Assembly: GCF_014108865.1 (NCBI RefSeq)
Contig: NZ_CP053928.1
Coordinates: 930,001 to 994,000 of the forward strand
Direction: 5' to 3'
Source of the DNA: Nocardioides sp. WS12
GTDB lineage: Bacteria; Actinomycetota; Actinomycetes; Propionibacteriales; Nocardioidaceae
Length of the DNA stretch: 64,000 bases
A program made the translations under genes and the position numbers. Shown piece after piece: positions 15,357-23,500 of this stretch. Within the stretch, counting starts at the first letter, position 1, and every line of letters begins with the position of its first letter. Below the pieces are notes generated by a model. The model was not told the origin of the DNA. It saw only the letters and a program-made list of their open reading frames with translations, and made no database searches.

Positions 15357-16874
15357 TCAGCGCAGCATGTCTTCCACGGCGAGCGAGGCGAACGCCATCG
15401 CAGCGCCGAGCGGTGCGCCGGGCCCGGGGTAGGCGGAGCCGAACACCGAGGCGGTCGAGTTGCTGGCGGCGTACAGGCCGGGGATCGGTGCGCCGGCTTC
15501 GTCGAGGACGCGGGCCGACGCGTCGGTGACGAGCCCGCCCTTGGTGCCGAGGTCGGAAAGCACGAACTTCGCGGCGAAGTACGGCGTCTGGTCGATCGGG
15601 ACGAGCGCCTTGTTGGGCTTGCCGGCGCTCGAGAAGAACGTGTCGTACTCGTCCTGGCCGCGACCGAAGTCCTCGTCGATGCCCGTCGTCGTGAAGCCGT
15701 TGAAGCGCTCGACGGTCTGGGTGAGGACGGCGGGGTCGAGGCCGGCGGCAGCGGCGAGCTCCTCGAGGGAGTCCGCCTGCACCCAGGTGCCGGTGGCGAG
15801 GTGCTCGGCGCGGTCACCCTCGGGGATCGCGATCGCGGGCAGCGCGCCACCCTCACGGGAGTCGAAGACGAACCACGACGGGGTGCGGTCCTCGGAGCCG
15901 GCCATGACCCGTCCGAACTGGTCGTAGGGAAGGCACTCGTTGCCGTAGCGCCGGGCGGTCTGGTCGACCATCAGGCCGCCGCGGAAGCCGAGCGTGAAGG
16001 CGCCGCTGCCGTCGGGCTGCAACAGGCCCGGGCAGAACCAGCCCTCGCCGGACCAGTCGGTGGCGCCACCGATGGCCGCTGCAGCGTCGATGATCTCGCC
16101 GGTGTTGGTGCCCTGCGGCGCCATCGTCCACTCGGCGCGACCAGGAGTGCCGTGCTCTGCCCGCCGTTCGGCGCTGCCCTCGAAGCCGCCCGCGGCGATC
16201 AGGACGCCACGTCGTGCGGTGATCTCCACGGGGCCGTCGGGGCCGTCCGCGATGACCGTCGTCGCGCGGCCTTCCTCGTTGCGGCGCAAGCCGATGACGT
16301 GGTGTTCGGTCGCGATGGTGCCGCCGTCGCGCAGCACGATGGCCGCGAGCCGGCCGATCAGCGCCTGGCCGCCGGAGAGCGTGGACCGTCCCGGGCCGCC
16401 CACGCGGTCGCGCTCGACCGGCGGGCGCAGGAGTTCGCCGACGGCGGGGTCGAGGTCGGCCCGCTTGATGGTGGCGGGCTGGATGGAGCGACCCATCGGG
16501 ACCCGGCCCGGGGCGTCGTAGTACTCCGAGAACGGGATCCACTCGAAGTCCATCAGGTCGTCGGCCTCGAGCGCCGCGACCAGCTTCGGCGCCTGCGTGA
16601 GGAGTGCCTCGACCCGCTCCTGGTCCGCCTCCTTGAGGACGGCGGCGAGGTAGGTGCGCGCACCCTCGGTCGAGTCGGGCAGCCCGGCACGCTGCTGGAC
16701 CTCGGTGCCGGGCAGCCAGCAGGCGCCGCCCGAGTACGCCGACGTGCCGCCGATGAGCGGTGTCCGCTCCAGCACCAGGGTGCTCAGTCCGGCCTTGGCT
16801 GCGAGGGCGGCACCGGTCAGGGCGCCTCCGCCCGAACCGACCACCACGACGTCGTACTCCTGCTGCAGGTCCAT
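15357..16874 (-). CDS. FAD-dependent oxidoreductase, 3-ketosteroid delta1-dehydrogenase-like
   Basis: A 505-residue flavoprotein of the succinate dehydrogenase/fumarate reductase/KstD superfamily. The FAD Rossmann motif is VVVVGSGGGALTGAALAAKA near residues 9-28, the second FAD segment is TARRGVLIAAGGFEG and the C-terminal flavin-binding end is YPGPGAPLGAAMAFASLA, which is the typical KstD signature. These enzymes desaturate ring A of 3-ketosteroids or related cyclic ketones. A KstR-like box lies nine bases before the start codon, in agreement with steroid or sterol catabolism. No other steroid gene is adjacent, so KstD itself versus a related desaturase cannot be separated. Confidence 0.85.
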   Translation of the reverse strand: MDLQQEYDVVVVGSGGGALTGAALAAKAGLSTLVLERTPLIGGTSAYSGGACWLPGTEVQQRAGLPDSTEGARTYLAAVLKEADQERVEALLTQAPKLVAALEADDLMDFEWIPFSEYYDAPGRVPMGRSIQPATIKRADLDPAVGELLRPPVERDRVGGPGRSTLSGGQALIGRLAAIVLRDGGTIATEHHVIGLRRNEEGRATTVIADGPDGPVEITARRGVLIAAGGFEGSAERRAEHGTPGRAEWTMAPQGTNTGEIIDAAAAIGGATDWSGEGWFCPGLLQPDGSGAFTLGFRGGLMVDQTARRYGNECLPYDQFGRVMAGSEDRTPSWFVFDSREGGALPAIAIPEGDRAEHLATGTWVQADSLEELAAAAGLDPAVLTQTVERFNGFTTTGIDEDFGRGQDEYDTFFSSAGKPNKALVPIDQTPYFAAKFVLSDLGTKGGLVTDASARVLDEAGAPIPGLYAASNSTASVFGSAYPGPGAPLGAAMAFASLAVEDMLR

Positions 16875-16882
16875 GGCGAAAC

Positions 16883-16896
16883 GATAACGTGTTCTA
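16883..16896. promoter_or_regulatory. KstR-like operator
   Basis: Read on the minus strand the site is TAGAACACGTTATC. It matches the KstR motif TnnAACnnGTTnnA at seven of eight fixed positions (the last A is C). It sits nine bases upstream of the KstD-like gene's ATG, where a repressor would block the promoter. Confidence 0.5.
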
Positions 16897-16935
16897 GTTG
16901 TGACCGGGTGGGTTCCATCCGGTCAGTAGCAAACC

Positions 16936-17058
16936 TCAGCCCTGGCGGCCCTTGAAGCGAGGGTTCTGCTTGTTGATCACGTAGGTCCGGCCGCGTCGGC
17001 GCACCACCTGGGCGCCGGGCTTGGCCTTGAGTGAGCGGAGCGAGTTGCGGACCTTCAT
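16936..17058 (-). CDS. rpmJ: ribosomal protein L36, zinc-free paralogue
   Basis: A 40-residue L36 of the alternative type: [20 protein letters not shown] continuing to a basic, Arg-rich end. It lacks the Cys-Cys-Cys-His zinc site of the standard 37-residue L36. Such C-minus paralogues replace the zinc protein in the large ribosomal subunit when zinc is scarce. The ATG overlaps the stop of the L32 paralogue gene (ATGA). It is the last gene of the minus-strand operon under the Zur-like box at 18403. Confidence 0.95.
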   Translation of the reverse strand: MKVRNSLRSLKAKPGAQVVRRRGRTYVINKQNPRFKGRQG

Positions 17059-17252
17059 CGGGTCCCCCTTCGGGTCGGGCGGCCGGTGCGTGGGTCGACG
17101 AGGCCGTCCATCACGGCGCCCACCAGTCGGCGGGGGACACGGTGCAGGACGCCTTCGATCGTGACGGGCACGAGGTCGGGGGCAGTCGCCTTCCATTGCG
17201 AACGGCGGTGCCGGCTGTTGCTTCGGGACGTACGACGCTTCGGGACTGCCAT
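17055..17252 (-). CDS. rpmF: ribosomal protein L32, zinc-free paralogue
   Basis: A 65-residue bL32 with the standard start [20 protein letters not shown]. There is no cysteine anywhere, while zinc-type L32 has a CxxC pair near its C-terminus. It begins at the TGATG junction with the CobW-like gene and ends in an ATGA junction with rpmJ, so all three are translated as a coupled unit. Expected role: zinc-sparing substitution in 50S subunits under Zur control. Confidence 0.93.
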   Translation of the reverse strand: MAVPKRRTSRSNSRHRRSQWKATAPDLVPVTIEGVLHRVPRRLVGAVMDGLVDPRTGRPTRRGTR

Positions 17253-18325
17253 CACGCCACCTCCCTGATCGGGCCGAGCCACGGCTCGAACCCGTCCTCG
17301 CTCACCGACCACGTGCCGCTCTCGCCCGGTCGCACCAGCAGGTCGTCGAACGACGTGCGCAACGAGGCGGGGGCGGCGCCCACGCCCGTGATGACGAGCC
17401 GGGTGAACGGGCTCCGGAGTGCCCAGCCTGCGTGGTCGCCGATGCTGACCTGGCCCCCGGCGCCGTCCCACGTCAGTGCCCGTCCGGGTCGGGTGGGCAG
17501 CCAGAAGCAGCCGCGGGAGCGATGCGCGCCCGCGCCGAGCAACTCCAGCGACTCCAGGAGGCGCTCGGGGTGGAAGGCGTGCAGCGACTGGAGGTCGAGC
17601 CGCCAGATGCCCTCGGTCCGGAGGTCGGGCAGGGCGTCGACACGGGTGGGTGAGGTCCACGCATCGGTGCGCGTGTGCTGGTGCAGGCGCCCGGTCAGGG
17701 TGGCGCCCTCGAGTCCGTGGCCCCCTTCGGTGATGGCCACATCCGGTCGCGCGAGGGCAGTGACGAGGCCACGCGCCACCGGGTCCACCTGGTCCCGGGC
17801 ATCGTTGAAGGTCACCACGTCGGCGTACTCCACCATCGCGGCGAGCACTTCGCCCACGCCTCGACGATCGTCGTGCGAGCAGTGGTGCCCGCGATCGGCG
17901 AGCAGGTCGTCGCCGAGCAGGTCGTGCACCGGGTCGATCGAGCCCACGGCCGTGACGACCGCGGAGATCCGCAGGAAGCGGGCCAGTCGGGTGTCCCAGG
18001 TCAGCACCGAGCACAGGTGTGCGGCTTCGGCGCCGACGGGGAGATGGGCCACGATGCTCTGCCAGCGACCGTCGCGAGCCAGTCGCTCCAGTGTCGGCAC
18101 GATGTCCTCGCGGATGGCGCAGCTGACGCAGGCGTGCTCGAGCAGGGTCTCGTGGGTCTCCACGACCCCGGTCAGGTCGCTGACGGTCCGGGTCAACAGG
18201 CCGCGCTCGACGTCGATGGCGTGGCGTACGGCGACCGCGCCGGGCAGGTCGAACTGGAGTCCCACCATGGTCGACGCCATGGCGTCGGGGTTGACCCCGG
18301 AGATCAGGACGACGGGCACCCTCAT
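17252..18325 (-). CDS. CobW/COG0523-like protein with degenerate P-loop
   Basis: A 357-residue protein related to the COG0523 metallochaperone GTPases but with key losses. The N-terminal strand VVLISG is followed by VNPDAMAS where a Walker A GxxxxGKT should be, so the lysine is gone. The usual CxCC metal motif appears as [10 protein letters not shown] (Cys66, Cys69). A His/Cys-rich stretch [10 protein letters not shown] follows later, and the C-terminal CobW_C-like part ([18 protein letters not shown]) is retained. It is the first full-size gene of the Zur-box operon with rpmF and rpmJ. From memory, mycobacteria keep a CobW-like factor, Mrf, with their zinc-free ribosomal genes to recruit a hibernation factor; this could be its counterpart. 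The start at 18325 lies in an ATGA overlap with the 19-codon leader ORF. Confidence 0.82.
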   Translation of the reverse strand: MRVPVVLISGVNPDAMASTMVGLQFDLPGAVAVRHAIDVERGLLTRTVSDLTGVVETHETLLEHACVSCAIREDIVPTLERLARDGRWQSIVAHLPVGAEAAHLCSVLTWDTRLARFLRISAVVTAVGSIDPVHDLLGDDLLADRGHHCSHDDRRGVGEVLAAMVEYADVVTFNDARDQVDPVARGLVTALARPDVAITEGGHGLEGATLTGRLHQHTRTDAWTSPTRVDALPDLRTEGIWRLDLQSLHAFHPERLLESLELLGAGAHRSRGCFWLPTRPGRALTWDGAGGQVSIGDHAGWALRSPFTRLVITGVGAAPASLRTSFDDLLVRPGESGTWSVSEDGFEPWLGPIREVA

Positions 18326-18381
18326 GACTGCTGCGCTCCGGTGCTGGTCCGTCCGTGGTCCGGGTGGATGCCCTGCTTCAT
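18322..18381 (-). CDS. 19-residue leader peptide resembling an internally deleted L31B
   Basis: Directly downstream of the Zur-like box there is a strong ribosome binding site GGAGGAAAG and an ATG opening [19 protein letters not shown]. The first eight residues equal the N-terminus of type B (zinc-free) ribosomal protein L31, which normally continues as YxPVVF for about 80 residues. Here the frame stops after 19 codons, with the TGA overlapping the ATG of the CobW-like gene (ATGA). It therefore looks like an rpmE2 gene reduced to its ends and kept as a translation-coupling leader. That interpretation is inference. Confidence 0.5.
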   Translation of the reverse strand: MKQGIHPDHGRTSTGAQQS

Positions 18382-18402
18382 GTCTTTCCTCCGTGGTTAG
18401 AA

Positions 18403-18417
18403 TGAGAATCGTTCTCA
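18403..18417. promoter_or_regulatory. Zur-type operator between divergent zinc-free ribosomal operons
   Basis: TGAGAATCGTTCTCA is a 15-bp inverted repeat (arms TGAGAA/TTCTCA) of the 7-1-7 type bound by Fur-family repressors. It lies 21 bases before the leader peptide on the minus strand and 32 bases before rpmB on the plus strand, so one dimer could repress both operons when zinc is plentiful. The genes on both sides, all cysteine-free ribosomal paralogues, support Zur rather than Fur. Confidence 0.82.
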
Positions 18418-18449
18418 ATCATGCCACACCTCACGAAGGAGGAACAGCG

Positions 18450-18683
18450 ATGTCCCAGGTGTGCCAGGTGACCGGCGCCCGACCGGCGTTCGGCAACAAC
18501 GTGTCCCACTCGCACCGCCGTACCCGACGGCGCTTCGACCCCAACATCCAGCGCAAGCGCTACTGGGTGCCCTCGCTCGGACGGCATCTCACGCTGCGGG
18601 TCAGTGCTCGCGGCATCAAGACCATCGACCAGCGCGGAATCGAAGCGGTCGTTACTGACCTGCGCGCACGAGGGGAGATCTGA
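18450..18683 (+). CDS. rpmB: ribosomal protein L28, paralogue of Zur type
   Basis: A 77-residue bL28 beginning [20 protein letters not shown], with the family motif [16 protein letters not shown]. One Cys remains near the start, but no CxxC zinc site is visible. It follows a strong GAAGGAGGAA ribosome binding site and is the first plus-strand gene after the Zur-like box. It is separated from rpmG by a single base. L28 is part of the large subunit; this copy should replace the zinc-containing one during zinc limitation. Confidence 0.94.
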   Translation: MSQVCQVTGARPAFGNNVSHSHRRTRRRFDPNIQRKRYWVPSLGRHLTLRVSARGIKTIDQRGIEAVVTDLRARGEI

Positions 18684-18684
18684 G

Positions 18685-18855
18685 ATGGCGAACAAGGGAT
18701 CCGACGTGCGACCGATCGTGAAGCTGCGCTCCACCGCGGGCACGGGCTACACGTACGTGACCCGCAAGAACCGTCGCAACGACCCCGACCGGATGACGAT
18801 CCGCAAGTACGACCCGGTCGTACGGCGCCACGTCGACTTCCGTGAGGAGCGCTGA
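18685..18855 (+). CDS. rpmG: ribosomal protein L33, zinc-free paralogue
   Basis: A 56-residue bL33 starting [20 protein letters not shown] and continuing [17 protein letters not shown]. Both CxxC pairs of the zinc ribbon are absent. It begins one base after rpmB and overlaps the rpsN start as TGATG. As with its neighbours, a role in zinc-sparing ribosomes is inferred from missing cysteines and the Zur-like box. Confidence 0.95.
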   Translation: MANKGSDVRPIVKLRSTAGTGYTYVTRKNRRNDPDRMTIRKYDPVVRRHVDFREER

Positions 18856-19160
18856 TGGCCAAGCAGAGCAAGATCGTCGCCGACCGACGACGTCGGTCCG
18901 TCGTCGAGAAGTACGCCGCCCGCCGGGCCGAGCTGAAGGAGCAGGTACGGCGGGCGGCGCCCGGGTCGCGCGAACTGGAGGAGGCTGTGCGGGCCCTGGC
19001 CCGGCTGCCCCGCGACGCCTCGCCGGTGCGCCTGCGCAACCGCGACCAGGTCGACGGTCGTCCGCGGGGCCACCTGCGCAAGGCCGGGCTCTCCCGGATC
19101 CGGTTTCGTGAAATGGCCCACCGCGGCGAGCTGCCCGGGATCACGAAGTCGAGTTGGTGA
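18855..19160 (+). CDS. rpsN: ribosomal protein S14, zinc-free (long) paralogue
   Basis: A 101-residue uS14 of the long, cysteine-free type ([20 protein letters not shown], ending [18 protein letters not shown]). The zinc-type S14 is a 61-residue protein with CxxC...CxxC, which is clearly not this one. It is the last gene of the plus-strand operon and is followed within 14 bases by a perfect 20-bp hairpin. The S18 paralogue (rpsR2) that closes the equivalent mycobacterial operon is not seen here. Confidence 0.95.
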   Translation: MAKQSKIVADRRRRSVVEKYAARRAELKEQVRRAAPGSRELEEAVRALARLPRDASPVRLRNRDQVDGRPRGHLRKAGLSRIRFREMAHRGELPGITKSSW

Positions 19161-19173
19161 ACTGTTCCGGCTA

Positions 19174-19217
19174 ACGTCGGGCGAACTGGTCGCTCCGGCG
19201 ACCAGTTCGCCCGACGT
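19174..19217 (+). terminator. perfect 20-bp hairpin after rpsN
   Basis: Left arm 19174-19193 and right arm 19198-19217 are exact reverse complements around the tetraloop TCCG. There is no U-tract. It ends the zinc-free ribosomal operon 20 bases before the next gene, and could also act as a processing or stability element. Confidence 0.75.
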
Positions 19218-19237
19218 CCCGAGCAGAAGGAGCGCCC

Positions 19238-20452
19238 GTGGGTGCCGGACACAGCCATCGCGCCACCAGTGACAGCGACGCCGACCCCGTCAGCGTCGGT
19301 ACGACGGCCCGGACCGTGTTGCTCGCCGGACTCGGGATCTCCCTGTTCGCCACGCTCATCGCCCTGGTCGTGTGGTGGCCGCCGAGTGACGTCGCCGAAC
19401 GCGCGGCCGAGTCCGGGGGAGCCGCCGGCCAGTTCGCTGCTCCGGGCGTGACCTTCCCCAGCGGCGAGATCGTGTCGGTCAGCGAGCCCTGCCCGGGCCT
19501 GGGCCTGCCGGACGGGTCGGGGTGCAGCGAACTCCAGGTCCAGGTCGAGGGCGAGGACAAACCGGTCGCCGTACAGGTGCCACCGGAGGTGCTCGACTCC
19601 GGCATCGGCAAGGGCGACCACGTCGAACTGCTGCGCACGCCGACCCCCGAGGCCGAGAACGGCGAGGAGGCGTCGTACTCCTACTTCGCGACGGAACGCA
19701 ACGGGACCCTGATCTGGCTCACCCTGTTCTTCGTCGTCGTGGTCGTCTCGATCGCGCGCTGGCGCGGGGTCTTCGCGATCTTCGGCCTCGCATTCGGCGG
19801 TCTGGTGGTGTGGTGGTGGATGCTGCCGGCGCTGCTCGACGGCTCACCGGGCGTCGGCGTTGCGCTCACCAGCGCTGCGGCGATCATGTTCGTCGTCCTC
19901 TACACGACCCACGGGTTCTCGCTGCGCACGAGTACGGCGCTCGCCGGGACCCTGGTCGGGATCGTGCTCACCGCCGGGATCGGCGTGATCGCGATCGGCG
20001 ACGCGCACCTGACCGGCATCAGCGACGAGAGCGGCGCCATCCTCTCGACCTTCGGCGCCCTCGACTTCCAGGCCCTGCTGGGTTGTGCCCTCGTGATCGC
20101 CGGCCTCGGTGTCCTCAACGACGTCACGATCACCCAGGCCTCGGCCGTCTGGGAACTGCGTTCCGTCTCCCCCCACGCGTCTCGCGGGGAGGTCTTCGCC
20201 AGCGCCATGCGCATCGGCCGCGACCACATCGCGTCGACGATCTACACGATCGTGTTCGCCTACGTCGGCACGGCGCTCATCCTGCTGATGCTGCTGCGGG
20301 TCTACGACCGGCCCCTGATCGACCTGCTCTCGACCGAACAGCTCGCCGAAGAGGTCATCCGGACCCTGGTCACCTCGGTCGGCCTCGTGCTCGCCGTACC
20401 CATCACGACCGGCCTGGCGACTCTCGTCGCCTCACCCGCCCGCCCTGATTGA
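19238..20452 (+). CDS. YibE/F-family membrane protein
   Basis: A 404-residue integral membrane protein. After an N-terminal membrane helix (TVLLAGLGISLFATLIALVV) there is an exported domain of about 110 residues (FPSGEIVSVSEPCPGLG), then about seven more helices of the YibE/F type, including NDVTITQASAVWELR and AMRIGRDHIASTIYTIVFAY, the family's most conserved segments. YibE/F proteins are multi-pass transporters or channels without a firmly known substrate. The GTG start follows AGAAGGAGC. The gene stands alone, convergent to eccC across a large repeat hairpin. Confidence 0.87.
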   Translation: MGAGHSHRATSDSDADPVSVGTTARTVLLAGLGISLFATLIALVVWWPPSDVAERAAESGGAAGQFAAPGVTFPSGEIVSVSEPCPGLGLPDGSGCSELQVQVEGEDKPVAVQVPPEVLDSGIGKGDHVELLRTPTPEAENGEEASYSYFATERNGTLIWLTLFFVVVVVSIARWRGVFAIFGLAFGGLVVWWWMLPALLDGSPGVGVALTSAAAIMFVVLYTTHGFSLRTSTALAGTLVGIVLTAGIGVIAIGDAHLTGISDESGAILSTFGALDFQALLGCALVIAGLGVLNDVTITQASAVWELRSVSPHASRGEVFASAMRIGRDHIASTIYTIVFAYVGTALILLMLLRVYDRPLIDLLSTEQLAEEVIRTLVTSVGLVLAVPITTGLATLVASPARPD

Positions 20453-20456
20453 TGCA

Positions 20457-20592
20457 CGAGGTGCGTGGGTTTCTTGGTCGAGGTGCGTTGGTTTCTGCGT
20501 CGAGGTGCGTCGGTTTCTCACCGTGCTGGCAGAAACTTCCGCACCTCGACCAAGAAACCCACGCACTTCGTGGCAGAAACCCACGCACTTCG
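20457..20592. repeat. 22-bp repeat array forming a six-unit palindromic hairpin
   Basis: Three direct copies of a 22-base unit starting CGAGGTGCGTGGGTTTCT (20457-20478, 20479-20500, 20501-20522) are followed, after a short centre, by three inverted copies (about 20527-20548, 20549-20570, 20571-20592). Copies differ at a few positions. The whole can fold into one long imperfect stem between the convergent stops of the YibE/F gene and eccC, so it probably terminates both. The repeated, mirrored build is unusual for a terminator and suggests duplication of a mobile REP-like unit. Confidence 0.8.
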
Positions 20593-23500
20593 TCAGACGC
20601 TGGGGTCCGTCCAGGCGAGTTGAACGGTTTCGGTGCCACGGTCGCGGGTGATCAGGCGACCACGGCCGGGTTGAGCGGGTCCGGGGCGCACGTTGCCGAG
20701 CAGGACGCCCTCGTCGCGGTTGCCCGCGAGCAGGATGCCGGGCATGGCGAGGTCACGCAGCGACTGGATCACCGGTTCGTACAGCGCACGCGACGCTCCA
20801 CCGGAGCGGCGGGCGATGGCCACGTGCAGGCCGACGTCGCGGGCCTGGGCCAGCAGCGGCTGGAGCAGGGCGACCGGTGAGCTCTGCTGGGTCGCAACCA
20901 GGTCGTAGTCGTCGACCACCACGAACACCTCGGCGCCGGACCACCACGAGCGGTTGCGCAGCTGCTCGGGCGTGACGTCCGGTCCGGGGATCCGGTTCTG
21001 GAGGTACGTCGCCAGGTCGTTCAACGCGGGCTGTGCCTGTGTGGCCGAGGTGAGGTAGTTCAGCAGGTACTCCTCGGGGACTTCTCCGAGCAGTGAGCGC
21101 CGGTAGTCCACGACGACGATCTGCGCCTCGGCAGGCGTGCGCGTGCGCATGATTTCCTGGCAGTACGTGCGGAGCAGGTTGGACTTGCCCGACTTGCCGT
21201 CGCCGAAGAGCAGCAGGTGCGGCTCGGCGTCGACGTCGAGTCCGACCGGGGCCAGTTCCTTCTCGTTGATCGCGAGCAGCAACTGCCGTGCGGGCGGCGT
21301 CGCGGTGAGTGCCCGGACCTCGTCGAGGCTGATCCGGTCGGGCAGCAGCCGGAGCTTGGGGCCGGTCGGGCCACGCCAGTTCTTGGCCACAGCGGAGATG
21401 AGCGCGTCGACGCCGTCGCCCAGCGTCCCGGCGGACGGGTCGCTGTCGATCCGCGGCAGTGCGGACAGGAAGTGCAGCTTGCCCGGCACCAGGCCGCGAC
21501 CGGGCCGGTTCATCGGGACCAGCGCTGCGACCTTGCGGTCGATCTCCGAGTCGATCGGGTCACCGAGACGCAGTTCGAGACGGGTGCCGAGGACGTCGCG
21601 CATTGCTGCGCGGAAGTCCGGCCAGCGGGTCGAGGAGGTCACGACGTGCAGGCCGAAGGTGAGGCCGCGTCCGGCGAGTTGCTGGATCTCCAGTTCGAGG
21701 TCGTCGAACTCCGAGCGCAGCGTGCCCCAGCCGTCGATGACGAGGAAGACGTCGCCGTACCCGTCGTCGGCACGACCCTGGCCCCGGCGGCTGCGATAGG
21801 TCTCGATGGAGTCGATGCCCTGGCTGCGGAAGTACTTCTCGCGACGGTCGACGATGCCCTTGACCTCGGCGAGGATCCGGCGCACGACCTCGGGCTCCGA
21901 GCGGCTGCCGACGCCAGCGACGTGCGGCAGCGCGGCGAGCGGCGAGAAGGTGCCGCCACCGAAGTCCAGGACGTAGAACTGCGTCTCGAGCGGCGTCGTG
22001 GTCATCGCGAGGCTGGTCACGATGGTGCGCAGCAAAGTGCTCTTGCCGCTGCGCGGTCCGCCGACGACGGCCACGTGTCCGGCGGCGCCGCTGAGGCTGA
22101 CGGTCAGGGTGTCGCGGCGTTGTTCGCGCGGTCGGTCGACGGTGCCGAGCGGGATGGTCAGGTTGCCGACGTTGCGCCAGCGCATCGACACCAGGCCGAG
22201 GTCGGGGTGGGGTGCGAGGTCGGCCATCAAATGGTCGAGCGTGTCGGGTTCGTCGAGCGGCGGCAGCCAGACCTGGTGGGCCGCGAGGCCACGCCCTTCC
22301 ATCTTCTGTACGGCGACGTCGAGCAACGTGATGCTGCTGTCCTCTGCCGCAGCGGCGGGTGCGACGTCCGGCTCGGAGTCGGTCTCGGGCAGGTCGAAGG
22401 CCTGCACCTCGGAGATCGTGAACGGCAGGATGCCGCGCACCTTGCCACCGCTGTCGCGCGTGACGCGGCGTCGCCCGGCCTCTGGCGGACCCGAGACGTA
22501 CGCCGACTTGAAGCGCGTCAGCGAGGTCGGGTCGGGCTTCAGGTAACCGAGGCCGGGGACGGCCGGCAGTTCGTAGGCGTCGGGCACGCCGAGCACGGCG
22601 CGCGACTCCTGGGCGCTGAACGTCCGCAGGCCGATCCGGTACGACAGGTGCGACTCCAGTCCGCGCAGCCGGCCCTCCTCGAGGCGCTGCGAGGCGAGCA
22701 GCAGGTGCAGGCCCAGCGATCGGCCGAGTCGACCGATGGCGACGAAGAGGTCGATGAACTCCGGCTTGGCGGACAGCATTTCGGAGAACTCGTCGACGAC
22801 GACGAAGAGCGAGGGCAGCGGCGGCAGCGCGGCACCGGCCGGATCGCCCGACAGACGGGCCTTCTCGTAGTCGCGGATCGAGGCGAAGTTGCCGGCCTCA
22901 CGCAGCAGTTCCTGGCGGCGGACCATCTCGCCGGACAGGGCGTCCTGCATACGGTCGACGAGGGTGAGTTCCTGCGAGAGGTTCGTGATGACGGCCGAGA
23001 CGTGCGGCATCTCGGACATGCCCGCGAAGGTCGCGCCACCCTTGAAGTCGACCAGCACCATGTTGAGCTGTTCGGGGGAGTGGGTCATCGCCAGGCCGAG
23101 CACCAGCGTCCGCAGGAACTCCGACTTGCCGGAACCGGTCGCACCGATCACCAGACCGTGCGGACCCATGCCCTGCTGGGCGGATTCCTTGATGTCGAGG
23201 TGCACGGGCGCGGCGCCGTCGCCGACACCGATCGGCACCCGCAGTCGGTCGCGCGCAGGGCGGGACCGCCAGGCGGCATCCGGGTCGAAGGTCCGGACGT
23301 CGCCGAGGCCGAGCAGGTCCATGAAGTCGGTCGGTGCCGTGATGTCGACGGCGTCGTCGCCGACCGAGGAGCCCGCGCTCGGGGTGAACAGCGGCGTCAG
23401 GCGACGGGCCAGGGCCTCGGCGGTCGCCAGGCTGCACTGGTCGCCCTTGGCGCGCACCGGCTCCGTCCGGAGTCGTACGGCGACCAGGGGCACCGTGTTC

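Noticed and set aside
20457..20592. CRISPR-like array
   Set aside because: Copies are contiguous without unique spacers, and half are inverted. No cas gene is near.
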